Assembly (NCBI GenBank): GCA_045546695.1
Contig: JAZQDE010000013.1
Span: 1 to 64,000 of the forward strand
DNA: 64,000 nucleotides
Direction: 5' to 3'
Source of the DNA: SIG424 sp045546695
GTDB lineage: Bacteria > Bacillota > Clostridia > UBA1212 > UBA1255
Numbering within the stretch: the first letter of the stretch is position 1; every line of letters begins with the position of its first letter. Below are positions 51,243 through 60,373 of this stretch, piece by piece. Made by a program: the position numbers and the translations under genes. The notes under the pieces were generated by a model. It worked only from the letters and a program-made list of their open reading frames with translations. It was not told where the DNA came from and searched no databases.

Positions 51243-52067
51243 TTATAATGATGGACCGGAAGGACCCTCAACCGAAACTGTGCCGCTCGACAAGCCTATT
51301 ATAATCAGTATCAGCAGACAGGTAAATACAATGCCCAGAACAAGATTCTTTACACTGCTGTGCCCTTTTGCCTTAAGCACAATATAGGCTACGATTGATG
51401 ATTGCGGGAATATCAGTGAAAGGTAATATACCAACATGGTATTTATTCCGTAATCGAGCAGTATTGAATCAATAATAACTGCTATAAATATTGCCGCAAT
51501 TGAAAATCCAAAAGTAATCCATGAAAATGCTTTTAATCCACCCGGAACCGGTTTCTCCGGCTCTTTTGTTTCTACCGGACGGGCATATTGATATACCGGC
51601 TGTGCATATACAGGCTGTTGTGCATATATAGGCTGCTGTCCGTATACAGGCTGCTGTCCGTACATCGGAGGTGCCTGAGGTGGTACCTGAGGCTGCACCG
51701 GGCGAACCGGCTGTCCGTATACCGGTGGTGGAGCATATACCGGCGGTACCTGCTGTGCATATGGATTCTGTTGAACAGGTGGTGTCTGCGGCTGAACAGG
51801 TGGTGTCTGCGGCTGAGCCGGCGGAACTTGCTGTACAGGAGGTGTCTGTGGCTGAGCCGGCGGAACAAGCGGCTTGTCACTCAATATTACGTCAACCGGA
51901 ATTCCAAATGCCTGTTCGATTTTTACAAGATCATCAACAGACGGAAGCACCTTATGTGTCTCCCAATCATCTACAACAGTAGGTTGCAGCCCTAATTTAT
52001 CAGCAAACTCCTGAAGAGTCATTGCGCGATAAATTCTGTAATCATGTAATTTATCACCTAACATCAT
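51243..52067 (-). CDS. HTH (XRE-like) protein with proline/glutamine-rich linker and membrane anchor
   Basis: Residues 1-65 form an XRE-type helix-turn-helix (MTLQEFADKLGLQPTVVDDW; SVDDLVKIEQAFGIPVD). Residues ~68-170 are a low-complexity Pro/Gln/Tyr linker of PPAQPQTPPVQ and YGQQPVYAQ repeats. The C-terminus has three hydrophobic helices. A DNA-binding head tethered to the membrane by a flexible linker is suggested. It overlaps the small upstream gene by 4 bases (ATGA). Confidence 0.75.
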   Translation of the reverse strand: MMLGDKLHDYRIYRAMTLQEFADKLGLQPTVVDDWETHKVLPSVDDLVKIEQAFGIPVDVILSDKPLVPPAQPQTPPVQQVPPAQPQTPPVQPQTPPVQQNPYAQQVPPVYAPPPVYGQPVRPVQPQVPPQAPPMYGQQPVYGQQPIYAQQPVYAQPVYQYARPVETKEPEKPVPGGLKAFSWITFGFSIAAIFIAVIIDSILLDYGINTMLVYYLSLIFPQSSIVAYIVLKAKGHSSVKNLVLGIVFTCLLILIIIGLSSGTVSVEGPSGPSL

Positions 52068-52267
52068 TTTGTCTCATCCTCCTCTTTATTCTCGTCAGCG
52101 CTCTGCAACGCTGCCTGTGTATCCTGCTCATCATCATCTTTATTTGCCCAATCGTCAACTTTATTTACAGCTGTAGCTGCTGATTTGACGATAGATTTAC
52201 CTAAATCTCTGAATGCATGACCTAAGCCTACACCTGTTTTCTTCCACGAATCTTTTAAATCAGCCAT
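52064..52267 (-). CDS. Small conserved-type hypothetical protein
   Basis: The 67-residue protein has an amphipathic N-terminal half (WKKTGVGLGHAFRDLGKSIV) and an acidic Asp/Glu/Gln-rich tail. Similar small proteins recur in Clostridia without known function. A good ribosome site (AAAAGGAGAAT) precedes the ATG. It is translationally coupled to the HTH membrane protein, so the two likely act together. Confidence 0.7.
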   Translation of the reverse strand: MADLKDSWKKTGVGLGHAFRDLGKSIVKSAATAVNKVDDWANKDDDEQDTQAALQSADENKEEDETK

Positions 52268-52333
52268 ATCTATTCTCCTTTTAAAAATATCCTACTTCAA
52301 TTTTATTGCATAATCCGGAATTTATCAAGTTAT

Positions 52334-54322
52334 TTATTCATTGCCAACAAGCCATCTTATTGTCTCCGGCATAACCTTATAGTTTCTGACAAAAATACTA
52401 TAAAGTTCCCTCTTGTCGAGCGCCGCCTCCTGGCAACCAATTTCTATGGTAATGGAAGGTATTCCCAATTCTTCCATAGCCCAATCCTTGTATCCTGCCC
52501 CGTCAATGCCATAACTTGTTGCAAGAATATATCCGCTCACTTTGCTGATTGACTGAGCAAAAGACTTTGATAAGGAGTTCACCGGCTCTTTGTCACCGTA
52601 TTCATAATATATAATACTGCCTGTAGCATGGTAACTTATAGTAACGTCAAAATCATATTTTAAAGTATAATCACGAAGTGCACGTGCTTCTGCGCTTGAA
52701 AAAGGCTTTGTGCCACCATATAATTCCGAAGAAGGAGCAAGTCTCTCCGACGGATTTTCACCCCATCCGGAAGGAAAGTTACGATTTATATCCACACCGA
52801 GTGCGTTTGCTTTCCATTTTTCAGTATATACATCCTGTGAAAAGTATGTATACTTTTTATCTTTATCACTCTGATAAATTTTAAGTTGCGCAGAATTCAG
52901 TTTTCCGGACTGTGAAATGATAACACCGTCAGGATTTGTCATTGGAATAATATGGAAACACACGTCATCATAATCCGTAATATCATATATACACCAATAC
53001 TCCGCCATTGCCATCAGAAGCCATGATGTCAGATGTTCTCTTGCATGAATACCACCCTGAATCAGAATCTGATGTTCTGCATCCTTGTTGCCTATGATAA
53101 TAACAGGGATATTTCTTCCCTCTTCACTCTTTCCGATTGATTCCTCTTTTGCTATACTACTGTACTTTTCACATATTCCGGTAATATCTTTGCACATTTC
53201 GCTGTACGCATATATACCTGTCTGCTCAACTATAGACAACGCATCGAGAAAAACTCCGTTTGTTTCCGTCTGATATGACGGACTTATGGTAAAAGATGGC
53301 TTGATAAAGCTACTCATAACGTATCCTATTTTGTTTTTGTACTCTACTTTGGCAAACTTTCCATACCATTTAAGCAAGGTGAACGTTGAGCCTTTATATA
53401 TTTTTGCAAGCACTTTTGAACCGGTATCAGCATATTTTCTGAGATTTATGTATTCATCGCAATTCGCTTCCCATACAACCGGAACAGACGGATCAAAATT
53501 CTCCTCTACATCATACTCATCACGATCGGCATAATGCCACCACTCCTGACTATATCCTTTAAAACCATATTTTTCCATAACCTCTTCAAGAAGTATAGAA
53601 TTGCGGGCAGCTTCAGGGCTGACATCATCATAATCCCTGTCCCCTTTTGACGTAAAATCGTCAAATCCCGACGGCATTGTGAGTTCTTTTCCTGTTTCAA
53701 GATCAATAAGCGTAACGTCTACAGCGCCGCCTCTGCAATGCGAGCGGTTACCTGTAACAGGATGTGATACATAATCTGTGTCGGGGCAGATGTCCCAAAG
53801 AGCCTGCTGCGCAGACAAAGGTCTGAAGCCATCCCAGATGAGAAGACCCAGCCCTTGTTGCTTTAATTCTGCCACCACGAGTGCCAGTTTTTTCACCGTA
53901 CCATATCTTAAATATGCTTCCTGAAAATCGTAAATCCTTTTACCGGTAAAATTACCATTTGTTGCATAAATAAGATTTTGTTTTATATCCGGAATATAAT
54001 CAAGAACGCGGACAAAAGCGTCGTCGTCAATGTCGTCGTCAAAAGTTGGTGCCATCGTCGGTGTCGGCTTTGTAGTCGGCTTTATCGTCGGTGTCGGTGT
54101 TGTAGTCGGTGTGCCTGTCGCAGTCGGAGTCGTAGCAGGCGTCGGTGTCACAGTCGGATCAGCAGAAGGCGTCCCGGTCTCAGACGGCTCCGGCGAAAAG
54201 CTTGTCGCAGGTGATGCAGTGGAACTTGATTCTTGCTCGTCATCATTACATCCGCCGAGACATAACAATAGAACAGTTGCTATAAAAAAAACTGTTATTA
54301 AATAGTTCGTTCTTCTTTTCAC
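52334..54322 (-). CDS. Three-domain lipoprotein: VanX-type D-Ala-D-Ala dipeptidase, SH3 and M14 carboxypeptidase
   Basis: After a lipobox (LGGC) and a Thr/Pro linker, residues ~100-270 are a VanX-like M15 dipeptidase. It has WDGFRP, the zinc motif SHCRGGAVDV (S-x-H-x6-D) and EWWHY. Residues ~275-340 are a bacterial SH3 domain (INLRKYADTGSKVLAKIYKG; IGYVMSSFI). Residues ~365-660 are an M14 zinc carboxypeptidase with HAREH (H-x-x-E), DINRNFP, SYHATG and the catalytic Glu in ITIEIG. All active-site residues appear intact. GTG 54,322 follows GGAGG; the longer TTG frame is less likely. A role in trimming peptidoglycan stems is inferred. Confidence 0.87.
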   Translation of the reverse strand: MKRRTNYLITVFFIATVLLLCLGGCNDDEQESSSTASPATSFSPEPSETGTPSADPTVTPTPATTPTATGTPTTTPTPTIKPTTKPTPTMAPTFDDDIDDDAFVRVLDYIPDIKQNLIYATNGNFTGKRIYDFQEAYLRYGTVKKLALVVAELKQQGLGLLIWDGFRPLSAQQALWDICPDTDYVSHPVTGNRSHCRGGAVDVTLIDLETGKELTMPSGFDDFTSKGDRDYDDVSPEAARNSILLEEVMEKYGFKGYSQEWWHYADRDEYDVEENFDPSVPVVWEANCDEYINLRKYADTGSKVLAKIYKGSTFTLLKWYGKFAKVEYKNKIGYVMSSFIKPSFTISPSYQTETNGVFLDALSIVEQTGIYAYSEMCKDITGICEKYSSIAKEESIGKSEEGRNIPVIIIGNKDAEHQILIQGGIHAREHLTSWLLMAMAEYWCIYDITDYDDVCFHIIPMTNPDGVIISQSGKLNSAQLKIYQSDKDKKYTYFSQDVYTEKWKANALGVDINRNFPSGWGENPSERLAPSSELYGGTKPFSSAEARALRDYTLKYDFDVTISYHATGSIIYYEYGDKEPVNSLSKSFAQSISKVSGYILATSYGIDGAGYKDWAMEELGIPSITIEIGCQEAALDKRELYSIFVRNYKVMPETIRWLVGNE

Positions 54323-54389
54323 CAACTGTTCCTCCAAAAAAAATATGCTTGTATTATAAATAAATACTATTTTTTTTTCAACCTGTTAT

Positions 54390-55019
54390 TTATGGTAATT
54401 TATTTTTCGACGAGAAGTAGAACTTCCTCTCCGTACCCTGAAAAAGTCGTTTTATGTTTTCATGATGTCTGATAATAATAAACAAAACCATTGCTGCGCA
54501 GGCAATAATCGCGCCCATATGTGCCTTCGTGAAAAACATCACGATAACACTTGAGGCGACAGCGCACATGGTAGATAATGACATATATTTTGTGGTGAAA
54601 ATCAACAGAGCGAGCACTGCGCACGCAACGAGGAAGGCAATCCAGTCAACAAATAAAATAATTGACATGTACACGAGAAAACCTTTGCCGCCTTTGAATT
54701 TGTACCAGACAGGATACGCGTGACCGAGCATACAAAACAAGCCTGTATATGCCGCACCGAGCTGGAAATATCCTGTTTCAAGATAGAATAAATATGCAAA
54801 AACTCCGACAACAATCGCAGCCTTCAACAGATCAATCAACATAACAACCCACGAGAGTTTGCCTCCGAACGTTCTTTTGAAATTTGTAAAGCCGGGATTG
54901 CCACTGCCACAAGTACGGATGTCCTTGTGATACACGAGCTTTGACAATATAATCGCAGGATTGAGACCTGTAATAACATATGCACATACTGCTGCCGAAA
55001 TAAACAACGCTATTTTCAT
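54390..55019 (-). CDS. plsY: Glycerol-3-phosphate acyltransferase PlsY-like
   Basis: The 209-residue protein has five or so membrane helices and PlsY loop motifs: CGSGNPGFTNFKRTFG (canonical GSGN-x-GATN) and GHAYPVWYKFKGGKG (canonical GH-x-FP...KGGKG). It adds an acyl chain from acyl-phosphate to glycerol 3-phosphate. The motif changes (PGFTN, AYP) suggest a divergent subgroup. Its ATG overlaps the stop of the flavin reductase gene by 4 bases. Confidence 0.82.
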   Translation of the reverse strand: MKIALFISAAVCAYVITGLNPAIILSKLVYHKDIRTCGSGNPGFTNFKRTFGGKLSWVVMLIDLLKAAIVVGVFAYLFYLETGYFQLGAAYTGLFCMLGHAYPVWYKFKGGKGFLVYMSIILFVDWIAFLVACAVLALLIFTTKYMSLSTMCAVASSVIVMFFTKAHMGAIIACAAMVLFIIIRHHENIKRLFQGTERKFYFSSKNKLP

Positions 55020-56194
55020 TTTGCTGAAGGCACCTCCAATTCTATGTCTGTGAGCGGATAGGTACAGCACGGATGGATATAAGAGTACTTGCGGTCTGCA
55101 AGACGACGACCGTCTGTTTTATCGGGAATAAAGACCTCTCCGCTGATTAATTTACTTCTGCAATAACCACACCGGCCACTACGGCAACCTGACACCGCCG
55201 GCACGCCATTTTCTTCAAGCGCACGCAGAATTGTAGCGTCAGTCCGCGCTGTAAAACAAACACGGTTACCGTTAATTCGCACAGTAATATTTACGGTCGT
55301 AGCAAGAGTGTTATTCATAACGGGCATCTCGCCGAACGACTCGAATCTAACATATTTATATCGCATTGACGCATCAATATCAAGAGCATTAAGTATCGTC
55401 ACGGCATTTTCTTCCACAAATTGGTAAAGTCCGCGCGGTCCGCACACAAAAACAGATGATTTTTCCCCTACAGAACGCGTTTTGGCCGCCGAAATAATAT
55501 CATCGACCGTTATATTTCCATATACGTATTTTACAGCTACGTCATTTGTTTTCGCACAGATCTCATCGAGTTCACCGTGAAAAACAGCAGAATTCTCATC
55601 GGGTGCACCATAAAGAATTGTAAGTTGCATCTGTTCTGTCCCCTCCATGACAGCTTTTGCCATAGACAAAAACGGAGTTATACCCATGCCGCCTGCAACC
55701 GCAACTATATGTTTCGCATCACGAAGCGGCTCATACGTAAGCAGGCCCATCGGTTCTGACACCTCAACGAGGCTTCCTTCCTGCCAGTTGCTGTAAATAT
55801 ATTCCGTAGCAAGACCGCCTTCACATTTTTTGACAGATATTCTGTAAAAACCTTTTGCTGCATCTTCCGGAGACGACGATATTGAATAAGGTCTTGAGAT
55901 GTATTTGCCATTTATATCCAGCTTCACGCAAATATACTGACCGGCGCTGAAATACGCAGGCACACGCCCCTCTTCTTCCATTTTCAGGATATAGCTGCGA
56001 CAGTCGTCGCTATGGCGGATGACCTGACTTATTACCATCCTCTGCATCCCCGGATGAAGTCGGGCTGACAGCTTGTTTGCACACCAGATATCACTTTTCA
56101 GCGAAGCATCCGCCATAGCAAAATGCTTTTCTCTTTCAGGCACAATATTCATAAAATCTGCAGGACTCAACGAATTAAGTTCATTTTCTCTCAT
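55016..56194 (-). CDS. FAD/NAD(P)-dependent reductase with C-terminal 2Fe-2S ferredoxin domain
   Basis: The 392-residue protein has a ferredoxin-NADP reductase core: FAD motif ISRPYSISSSP, NAD motif AVAGGMGITPFLSMA, and VFVCGPRGLY. It ends in a plant-type 2Fe-2S domain (CRSGRCGYCRSKL and a last Cys in HPCCTYP). It should pass electrons from NAD(P)H to a partner, most likely the CrtI-like oxidoreductase encoded upstream in the operon. ATG 56,194 follows GGAGGGTG and overlaps the previous gene by 14 bases. Confidence 0.85.
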   Translation of the reverse strand: MRENELNSLSPADFMNIVPEREKHFAMADASLKSDIWCANKLSARLHPGMQRMVISQVIRHSDDCRSYILKMEEEGRVPAYFSAGQYICVKLDINGKYISRPYSISSSPEDAAKGFYRISVKKCEGGLATEYIYSNWQEGSLVEVSEPMGLLTYEPLRDAKHIVAVAGGMGITPFLSMAKAVMEGTEQMQLTILYGAPDENSAVFHGELDEICAKTNDVAVKYVYGNITVDDIISAAKTRSVGEKSSVFVCGPRGLYQFVEENAVTILNALDIDASMRYKYVRFESFGEMPVMNNTLATTVNITVRINGNRVCFTARTDATILRALEENGVPAVSGCRSGRCGYCRSKLISGEVFIPDKTDGRRLADRKYSYIHPCCTYPLTDIELEVPSAK

Positions 56195-57707
56195 TTGTCT
56201 CACCCTCCTGCGCCTTTAATTCTCTTATTACTCTCTTTGCCACGTCGATGCCGTTTGCATACGCGCTGTTATACCCGTCTGTTCTCTCAGCATGCGCCCC
56301 TGCAAACCATAAATTACCAATTATCTGCTCGTTTTTGTTATTAAGAGTTCTTGCAATCATACTGTCCCACAAAGAAATCTCATAGCCGTACGGAGTACCG
56401 CCGGGAGTAGCAATATATCTGGCAAAAGTTGCCGGCGTGCTTATGGCAATTTCTTCTATATACGGAGTGATAATAATGCCTGTTTTTTCCTCGTATCGAC
56501 TTATCATATCGGCAGCAATACCGTTTTTGAACTTCTTATAACCGGCAGGTTGCACGCCCTCTAATATCTCTCCTGTCAGCATCTGCGTAAAATATAACAT
56601 GCACGTTCCTTCTTCGGATGCTTCAGGAAATGCACAATTAAGGCAGTTTACAAGCAAAAAGCCTTTGTATGGGTCTTTTGCGTTCTCATATTGAACGACC
56701 GATTCTGGTGAATCGAACAAGAACGTCGTATAATCTTTAATTCCAAGCTCCGCAGCACCTTTGCAAAGACCGATATATATGGTGAAAAATTGAGCACCGT
56801 TTTTGCGGGCGTTGTTGATTTTAACAGCCCTCTCAGGAAGATGTTTTTCATTTATGAGAGTACCAAAGCTACTGCCCGGGTGGCAGTTTGTGATAATCTT
56901 TTTACCATAGATTTCCTTTTCACCGATGCGGATGCCGTATGCCTTGCCATCTTTTATGAGAATCTCATCGACAAGAGTGTTGTATAGTATCTGCCCGCCT
57001 TTTTTTCTGACAGTATCTTCCAGCGCTGTTGACAACTCATGCGAGCGCATACGAGGCATAGCAGGACCGAGTCCGATATATCTGTCGAGTATAATTGCAT
57101 AAAAAAGGAAATCAAGACGGTCAGACGGAGCACCGACGTATGACCAGTACGTATTTAATATATGTTGTGCTTTTTTTGGCATTTTAAGGGCGTCAAGACA
57201 TTCGTCTACGCTGTGTGATGCCATTACCAGAAAATCCCTGTGCTCGCTCATAAGGACAGCCGGGTCAATCTTGCACGATGCCAGATAATGAAGTCCCTCG
57301 TTTGCTTTGACACCGAGGCGGAAAACAGCCTTAACGCTATCGTAGCTGCCGGGAACGATATTTTCCATTTCACGGCAAAAAGCCTCTGTACCGACAGGCA
57401 TTGTAACGTCGTATTCTTCGCTTATAACGTGAAAAGCTACCTCGTCAACATGCCAATTTATGTCAAGTCCGTACTGCTCAAACATCTTGCGCACACTGCC
57501 GGGATTTTCCTCTGTACCGACGTTTGCCAGTTCGTGAAGAGATGGTTCAAATTCAAAGCGGCCTCTGCAAAAGCTGGTCGCGCAGCCGCCGGGATAGAGA
57601 TTTTTATCTACAAGAAGTGTTTTATAACCACTATCGAGCGTGGTTATCGCCGCACATAATCCCGCGTTGCCTGCACCTATAACAATTACATCGTATAAAT
57701 CGTCCAT
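56181..57707 (-). CDS. CrtI/RetSat-like FAD-dependent oxidoreductase
   Basis: The 508-residue protein has an N-terminal FAD motif (VIVIGAGNAGLCAAI), the YPGGCATSF segment and a C-terminal LWFAGAHAERTDGYNSAYANG motif. These are typical of phytoene desaturase, carotenoid isomerase and retinol saturase-like enzymes. No carotenoid genes are nearby. Overlap with the 2Fe-2S reductase and PlsY points to a lipid or isoprenoid redox step, which is inference. ATG 57,707 is used. Confidence 0.82.
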   Translation of the reverse strand: MDDLYDVIVIGAGNAGLCAAITTLDSGYKTLLVDKNLYPGGCATSFCRGRFEFEPSLHELANVGTEENPGSVRKMFEQYGLDINWHVDEVAFHVISEEYDVTMPVGTEAFCREMENIVPGSYDSVKAVFRLGVKANEGLHYLASCKIDPAVLMSEHRDFLVMASHSVDECLDALKMPKKAQHILNTYWSYVGAPSDRLDFLFYAIILDRYIGLGPAMPRMRSHELSTALEDTVRKKGGQILYNTLVDEILIKDGKAYGIRIGEKEIYGKKIITNCHPGSSFGTLINEKHLPERAVKINNARKNGAQFFTIYIGLCKGAAELGIKDYTTFLFDSPESVVQYENAKDPYKGFLLVNCLNCAFPEASEEGTCMLYFTQMLTGEILEGVQPAGYKKFKNGIAADMISRYEEKTGIIITPYIEEIAISTPATFARYIATPGGTPYGYEISLWDSMIARTLNNKNEQIIGNLWFAGAHAERTDGYNSAYANGIDVAKRVIRELKAQEGETNERK

Positions 57708-57867
57708 TTTAACACCGAAAAACATATAATATTATCGGATTATATCATATAGAAAATAAATTTAAGCTAAACAAAATAATATTCTTTTTTAGGTGATTTT
57801 GTCACGGAAGATTTCCACAAACAAGGATATACTATGGGTGTAAAAAATAATAAAGGAGGACACAAAG

Positions 57868-58182
57868 ATGTCAGTAGTTAGTATAAATAATAATAATTTT
57901 GAAAATGAGGTTTTAAGAAGCAGCAAGCCCGTATTGGTAGATTTTTACGCAGACTGGTGCGGTCCCTGCAGAATGGTATCTCCTTTAGTAGATCAGATAG
58001 CAAACGAGCATCCTGAGTACAAGGTAGTAAAAGTAAACGTTGACGAGCAGCCGGAGTTGGCTTCAAAGTTCAACGTAATGAGCATCCCGGCTCTGTTTGT
58101 TGTAAACAACGGCCAGGTGGTAAATAAGTCAGTCGGAGCAAAGCCAAAGGCGCAGATCCTCAGCATGCTCCAGGCAGTGTAA
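57868..58182 (+). CDS. trxA: Thioredoxin
   Basis: The 104-residue protein has the WCGPCR active site (Cys31, Cys34) and the cis-proline SIPALFV. It reduces disulfides in the cytoplasm. AAAGGAGG is well placed. It converges on the GDPD gene with 4 bases between. Confidence 0.95.
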   Translation: MSVVSINNNNFENEVLRSSKPVLVDFYADWCGPCRMVSPLVDQIANEHPEYKVVKVNVDEQPELASKFNVMSIPALFVVNNGQVVNKSVGAKPKAQILSMLQAV

Positions 58183-58186
58183 CTTA

Positions 58187-59002
58187 TTAAAGACGTTCAA
58201 AAATAGCAAGTTCTCCGTTGTCGCGGGCAGTCTTAAGCTCCCCTTCACCTCTTATAGTCCAGACAAATTTCGGGGCCTTGAAAAATTTCGTGGTAAGCCT
58301 TACAGGCAATGAATTCCTGTCTTTTTTATCAAAAGCAATAAACGAAGGTTTTGCCACGAAATTGAATGCCATTAACGTAAGTGCGATGTGTATCACGTCG
58401 TGCTTACGTTTTTCTCTGCATACGTTCGTGTACAATATACCTCTGGTTGATTCAGGCAATTTTTTACCGATGCCATGAAGTAGCAGCGGGTTGAAAGATT
58501 CGATGCAATAAGGTCCTTTATACTCAGCTAAAACAGCTGCCACTTTTTCACAAAGAGCAGTATCAAAAGTCTCGCCCTTGAGCTCTACGAGCAGTGGTAC
58601 TCTGCCGTCTACGAGCTTCAGCACATGTGAAAATGTTGGAATCTTTTCACATGTACCGGCAAGCTTCAACTCCTGAAGCTCTTTACATTTGAGGTCATGC
58701 AAGTGTGCATGCACTCCTGTCATTCTGTCTAAAGTAGCATCGTGAAAAACCATAACCTGCCCGTCTGCTGACAATTGAACGTCAAGCTCTATGCCATGCC
58801 CGCTGCGGCAGGCAAGCTCGAATGCGCCAAGAGAATTCTCCGGAATGGTATCGGAGTGAAGACCTCTGTGTGCATACTCGCAAAGAAGAGCTTTATCAAT
58901 ATCTTTTTTCTTACGCGGACGCAAAAAAAAGAAGATATAAACGAGCGTAATCAATATTGTAAAGGCTAAAATGCCTGAAATAATCCAGATAAAAATTTCC
59001 AT
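58187..59002 (-). CDS. Membrane-anchored glycerophosphodiester phosphodiesterase
   Basis: The 271-residue protein has one N-terminal helix and a GDPD barrel: YAHRGLHSDTIPENSLGAFE, ELDVQLSADGQVMVFHD, and VELKGE. It splits glycerophosphodiesters or acts on lipid head groups. It is the last gene of the surface protein-hydrolase-MFS operon, 2 bases after the MFS gene. Confidence 0.9.
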   Translation of the reverse strand: MEIFIWIISGILAFTILITLVYIFFFLRPRKKKDIDKALLCEYAHRGLHSDTIPENSLGAFELACRSGHGIELDVQLSADGQVMVFHDATLDRMTGVHAHLHDLKCKELQELKLAGTCEKIPTFSHVLKLVDGRVPLLVELKGETFDTALCEKVAAVLAEYKGPYCIESFNPLLLHGIGKKLPESTRGILYTNVCREKRKHDVIHIALTLMAFNFVAKPSFIAFDKKDRNSLPVRLTTKFFKAPKFVWTIRGEGELKTARDNGELAIFERL

Positions 59003-59004
59003 AA

Positions 59005-60372
59005 TCAGTCAACTTCAAGATGTTCTATAGCCTGTTTTGCGTCACCCGGTTTTGAATCGCCGTGTTTTACAAATAACATTGTGACAAACGAGAAACATAC
59101 GAATACGCAGCCGAAAATGAAGAATACATGTTCGATGCCAACAAGATCGTAGAGCATGCCAGAAGCTATAGGAGCCACGATCTGAGCCGCCATAGATGCA
59201 GTATAGTAATAACCTGTATACTTGCCTACATTGCCATTTATTGCCAGCTCTACAACCATCGGGAAGGAGTTTACGTTTATTGTCGCCCAACCTATTCCGG
59301 CAAGCGCAAACACAGGATACATTGTAGATTCCGGTGTCGTAGGTGTTACAAAATGGCCTATAAAGAAGGATGCCGCAAGCATTACTACACCGGCAAGAAT
59401 TGTCTTTTTTCTGCCAATTTTCGACGCAATTATTCCGACAGGAATATATGCCACGATAGCAGCAGCCTGAGCCACAATCAGCGTAAGGTTAAAGTCAAAC
59501 TTAAGTACGTTTGTTGCATATACTGAGTATTTACTTGTAATAGAATTGTATCCGATGTACCACAGTGCAACTGATGCAAGGATAAGGATAAGCGATCTGA
59601 ATTCCGCTTTAGAAAGAGCTCCTCCCTTAGTGCTGTTCACTGCCTCCGGCGCCGGAACATCCTCAATGCCAAGTCTGCGTGATTCTTCTATCATTTCATC
59701 TGACCATTTGCGTTCTTTGACCGTCAGGAGGAAAATAATAAAGCCAACAAGCATCACGCATACAACGGCAAACACGTATCCTGTATATTCCATATATGCG
59801 TCTTTTGCCGTAGCAAAAATCATACCAAGTACAAGAACAATAATGCCACCCGCAGTACCTGTAAGGTTAATAATGGCATTTGCCTTTGACCTTAAAGGCT
59901 TTATCGTGATATCAGGCATCAGGGCAACGGCCGGTGAACGGAACGTCGCCATAGCAACGAGCATAACAAGCAAAGTCGCAATAAAACCAACCAGCGGAAG
60001 CGGATTACTCATTGTAATATCAAAAGCCATTTCAGCATCAGATACACCGGCGTCCACAACTTTTGCAAGCTGATAGTTGTCAATAAATGTCAACGCAACA
60101 AACGATATAACTGCTACGATTGTTCCGAAAAATATAAACGGTGTTCTTTTGCCGTATTTTGTATTTACCTTATCTGAAATTGCTCCAAATATTGGTAACA
60201 AAAATACTGCCAGAACGTTGTCGATTGACATTATTCCACCCGATATAGTCTGAGACAAACCAAAGTGATTCGTCAATATCAACGGTACTATGGCATCATA
60301 CGCCTGCCAGAATGCAAGTATCAGGAAAAATGCCATACCAACGAGTATAACGCGTTTGCTGTTAAGCTTCAT
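59005..60372 (-). CDS. MFS transporter (sugar/cation symporter-like)
   Basis: The 455-residue protein has 12 membrane helices and motifs such as GAISDKVNTKYGKRTPFI after helix 2 and IASKIGRKKTIL in the second half. This resembles SLC45/GPH-type sugar transporters. ATG 60,372 follows GGAAGGA. It lies 1 base after the hydrolase gene and may import the product released by its neighbours. Confidence 0.85.
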   Translation of the reverse strand: MKLNSKRVILVGMAFFLILAFWQAYDAIVPLILTNHFGLSQTISGGIMSIDNVLAVFLLPIFGAISDKVNTKYGKRTPFIFFGTIVAVISFVALTFIDNYQLAKVVDAGVSDAEMAFDITMSNPLPLVGFIATLLVMLVAMATFRSPAVALMPDITIKPLRSKANAIINLTGTAGGIIVLVLGMIFATAKDAYMEYTGYVFAVVCVMLVGFIIFLLTVKERKWSDEMIEESRRLGIEDVPAPEAVNSTKGGALSKAEFRSLILILASVALWYIGYNSITSKYSVYATNVLKFDFNLTLIVAQAAAIVAYIPVGIIASKIGRKKTILAGVVMLAASFFIGHFVTPTTPESTMYPVFALAGIGWATINVNSFPMVVELAINGNVGKYTGYYYTASMAAQIVAPIASGMLYDLVGIEHVFFIFGCVFVCFSFVTMLFVKHGDSKPGDAKQAIEHLEVD

Positions 60373-60373
60373 A

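Noticed and set aside
51588..51995. Opposite-strand ORFs over the proline-rich HTH protein
   Set aside because: Their Tyr/Arg or Val/Pro composition merely mirrors the low-complexity linker codons.
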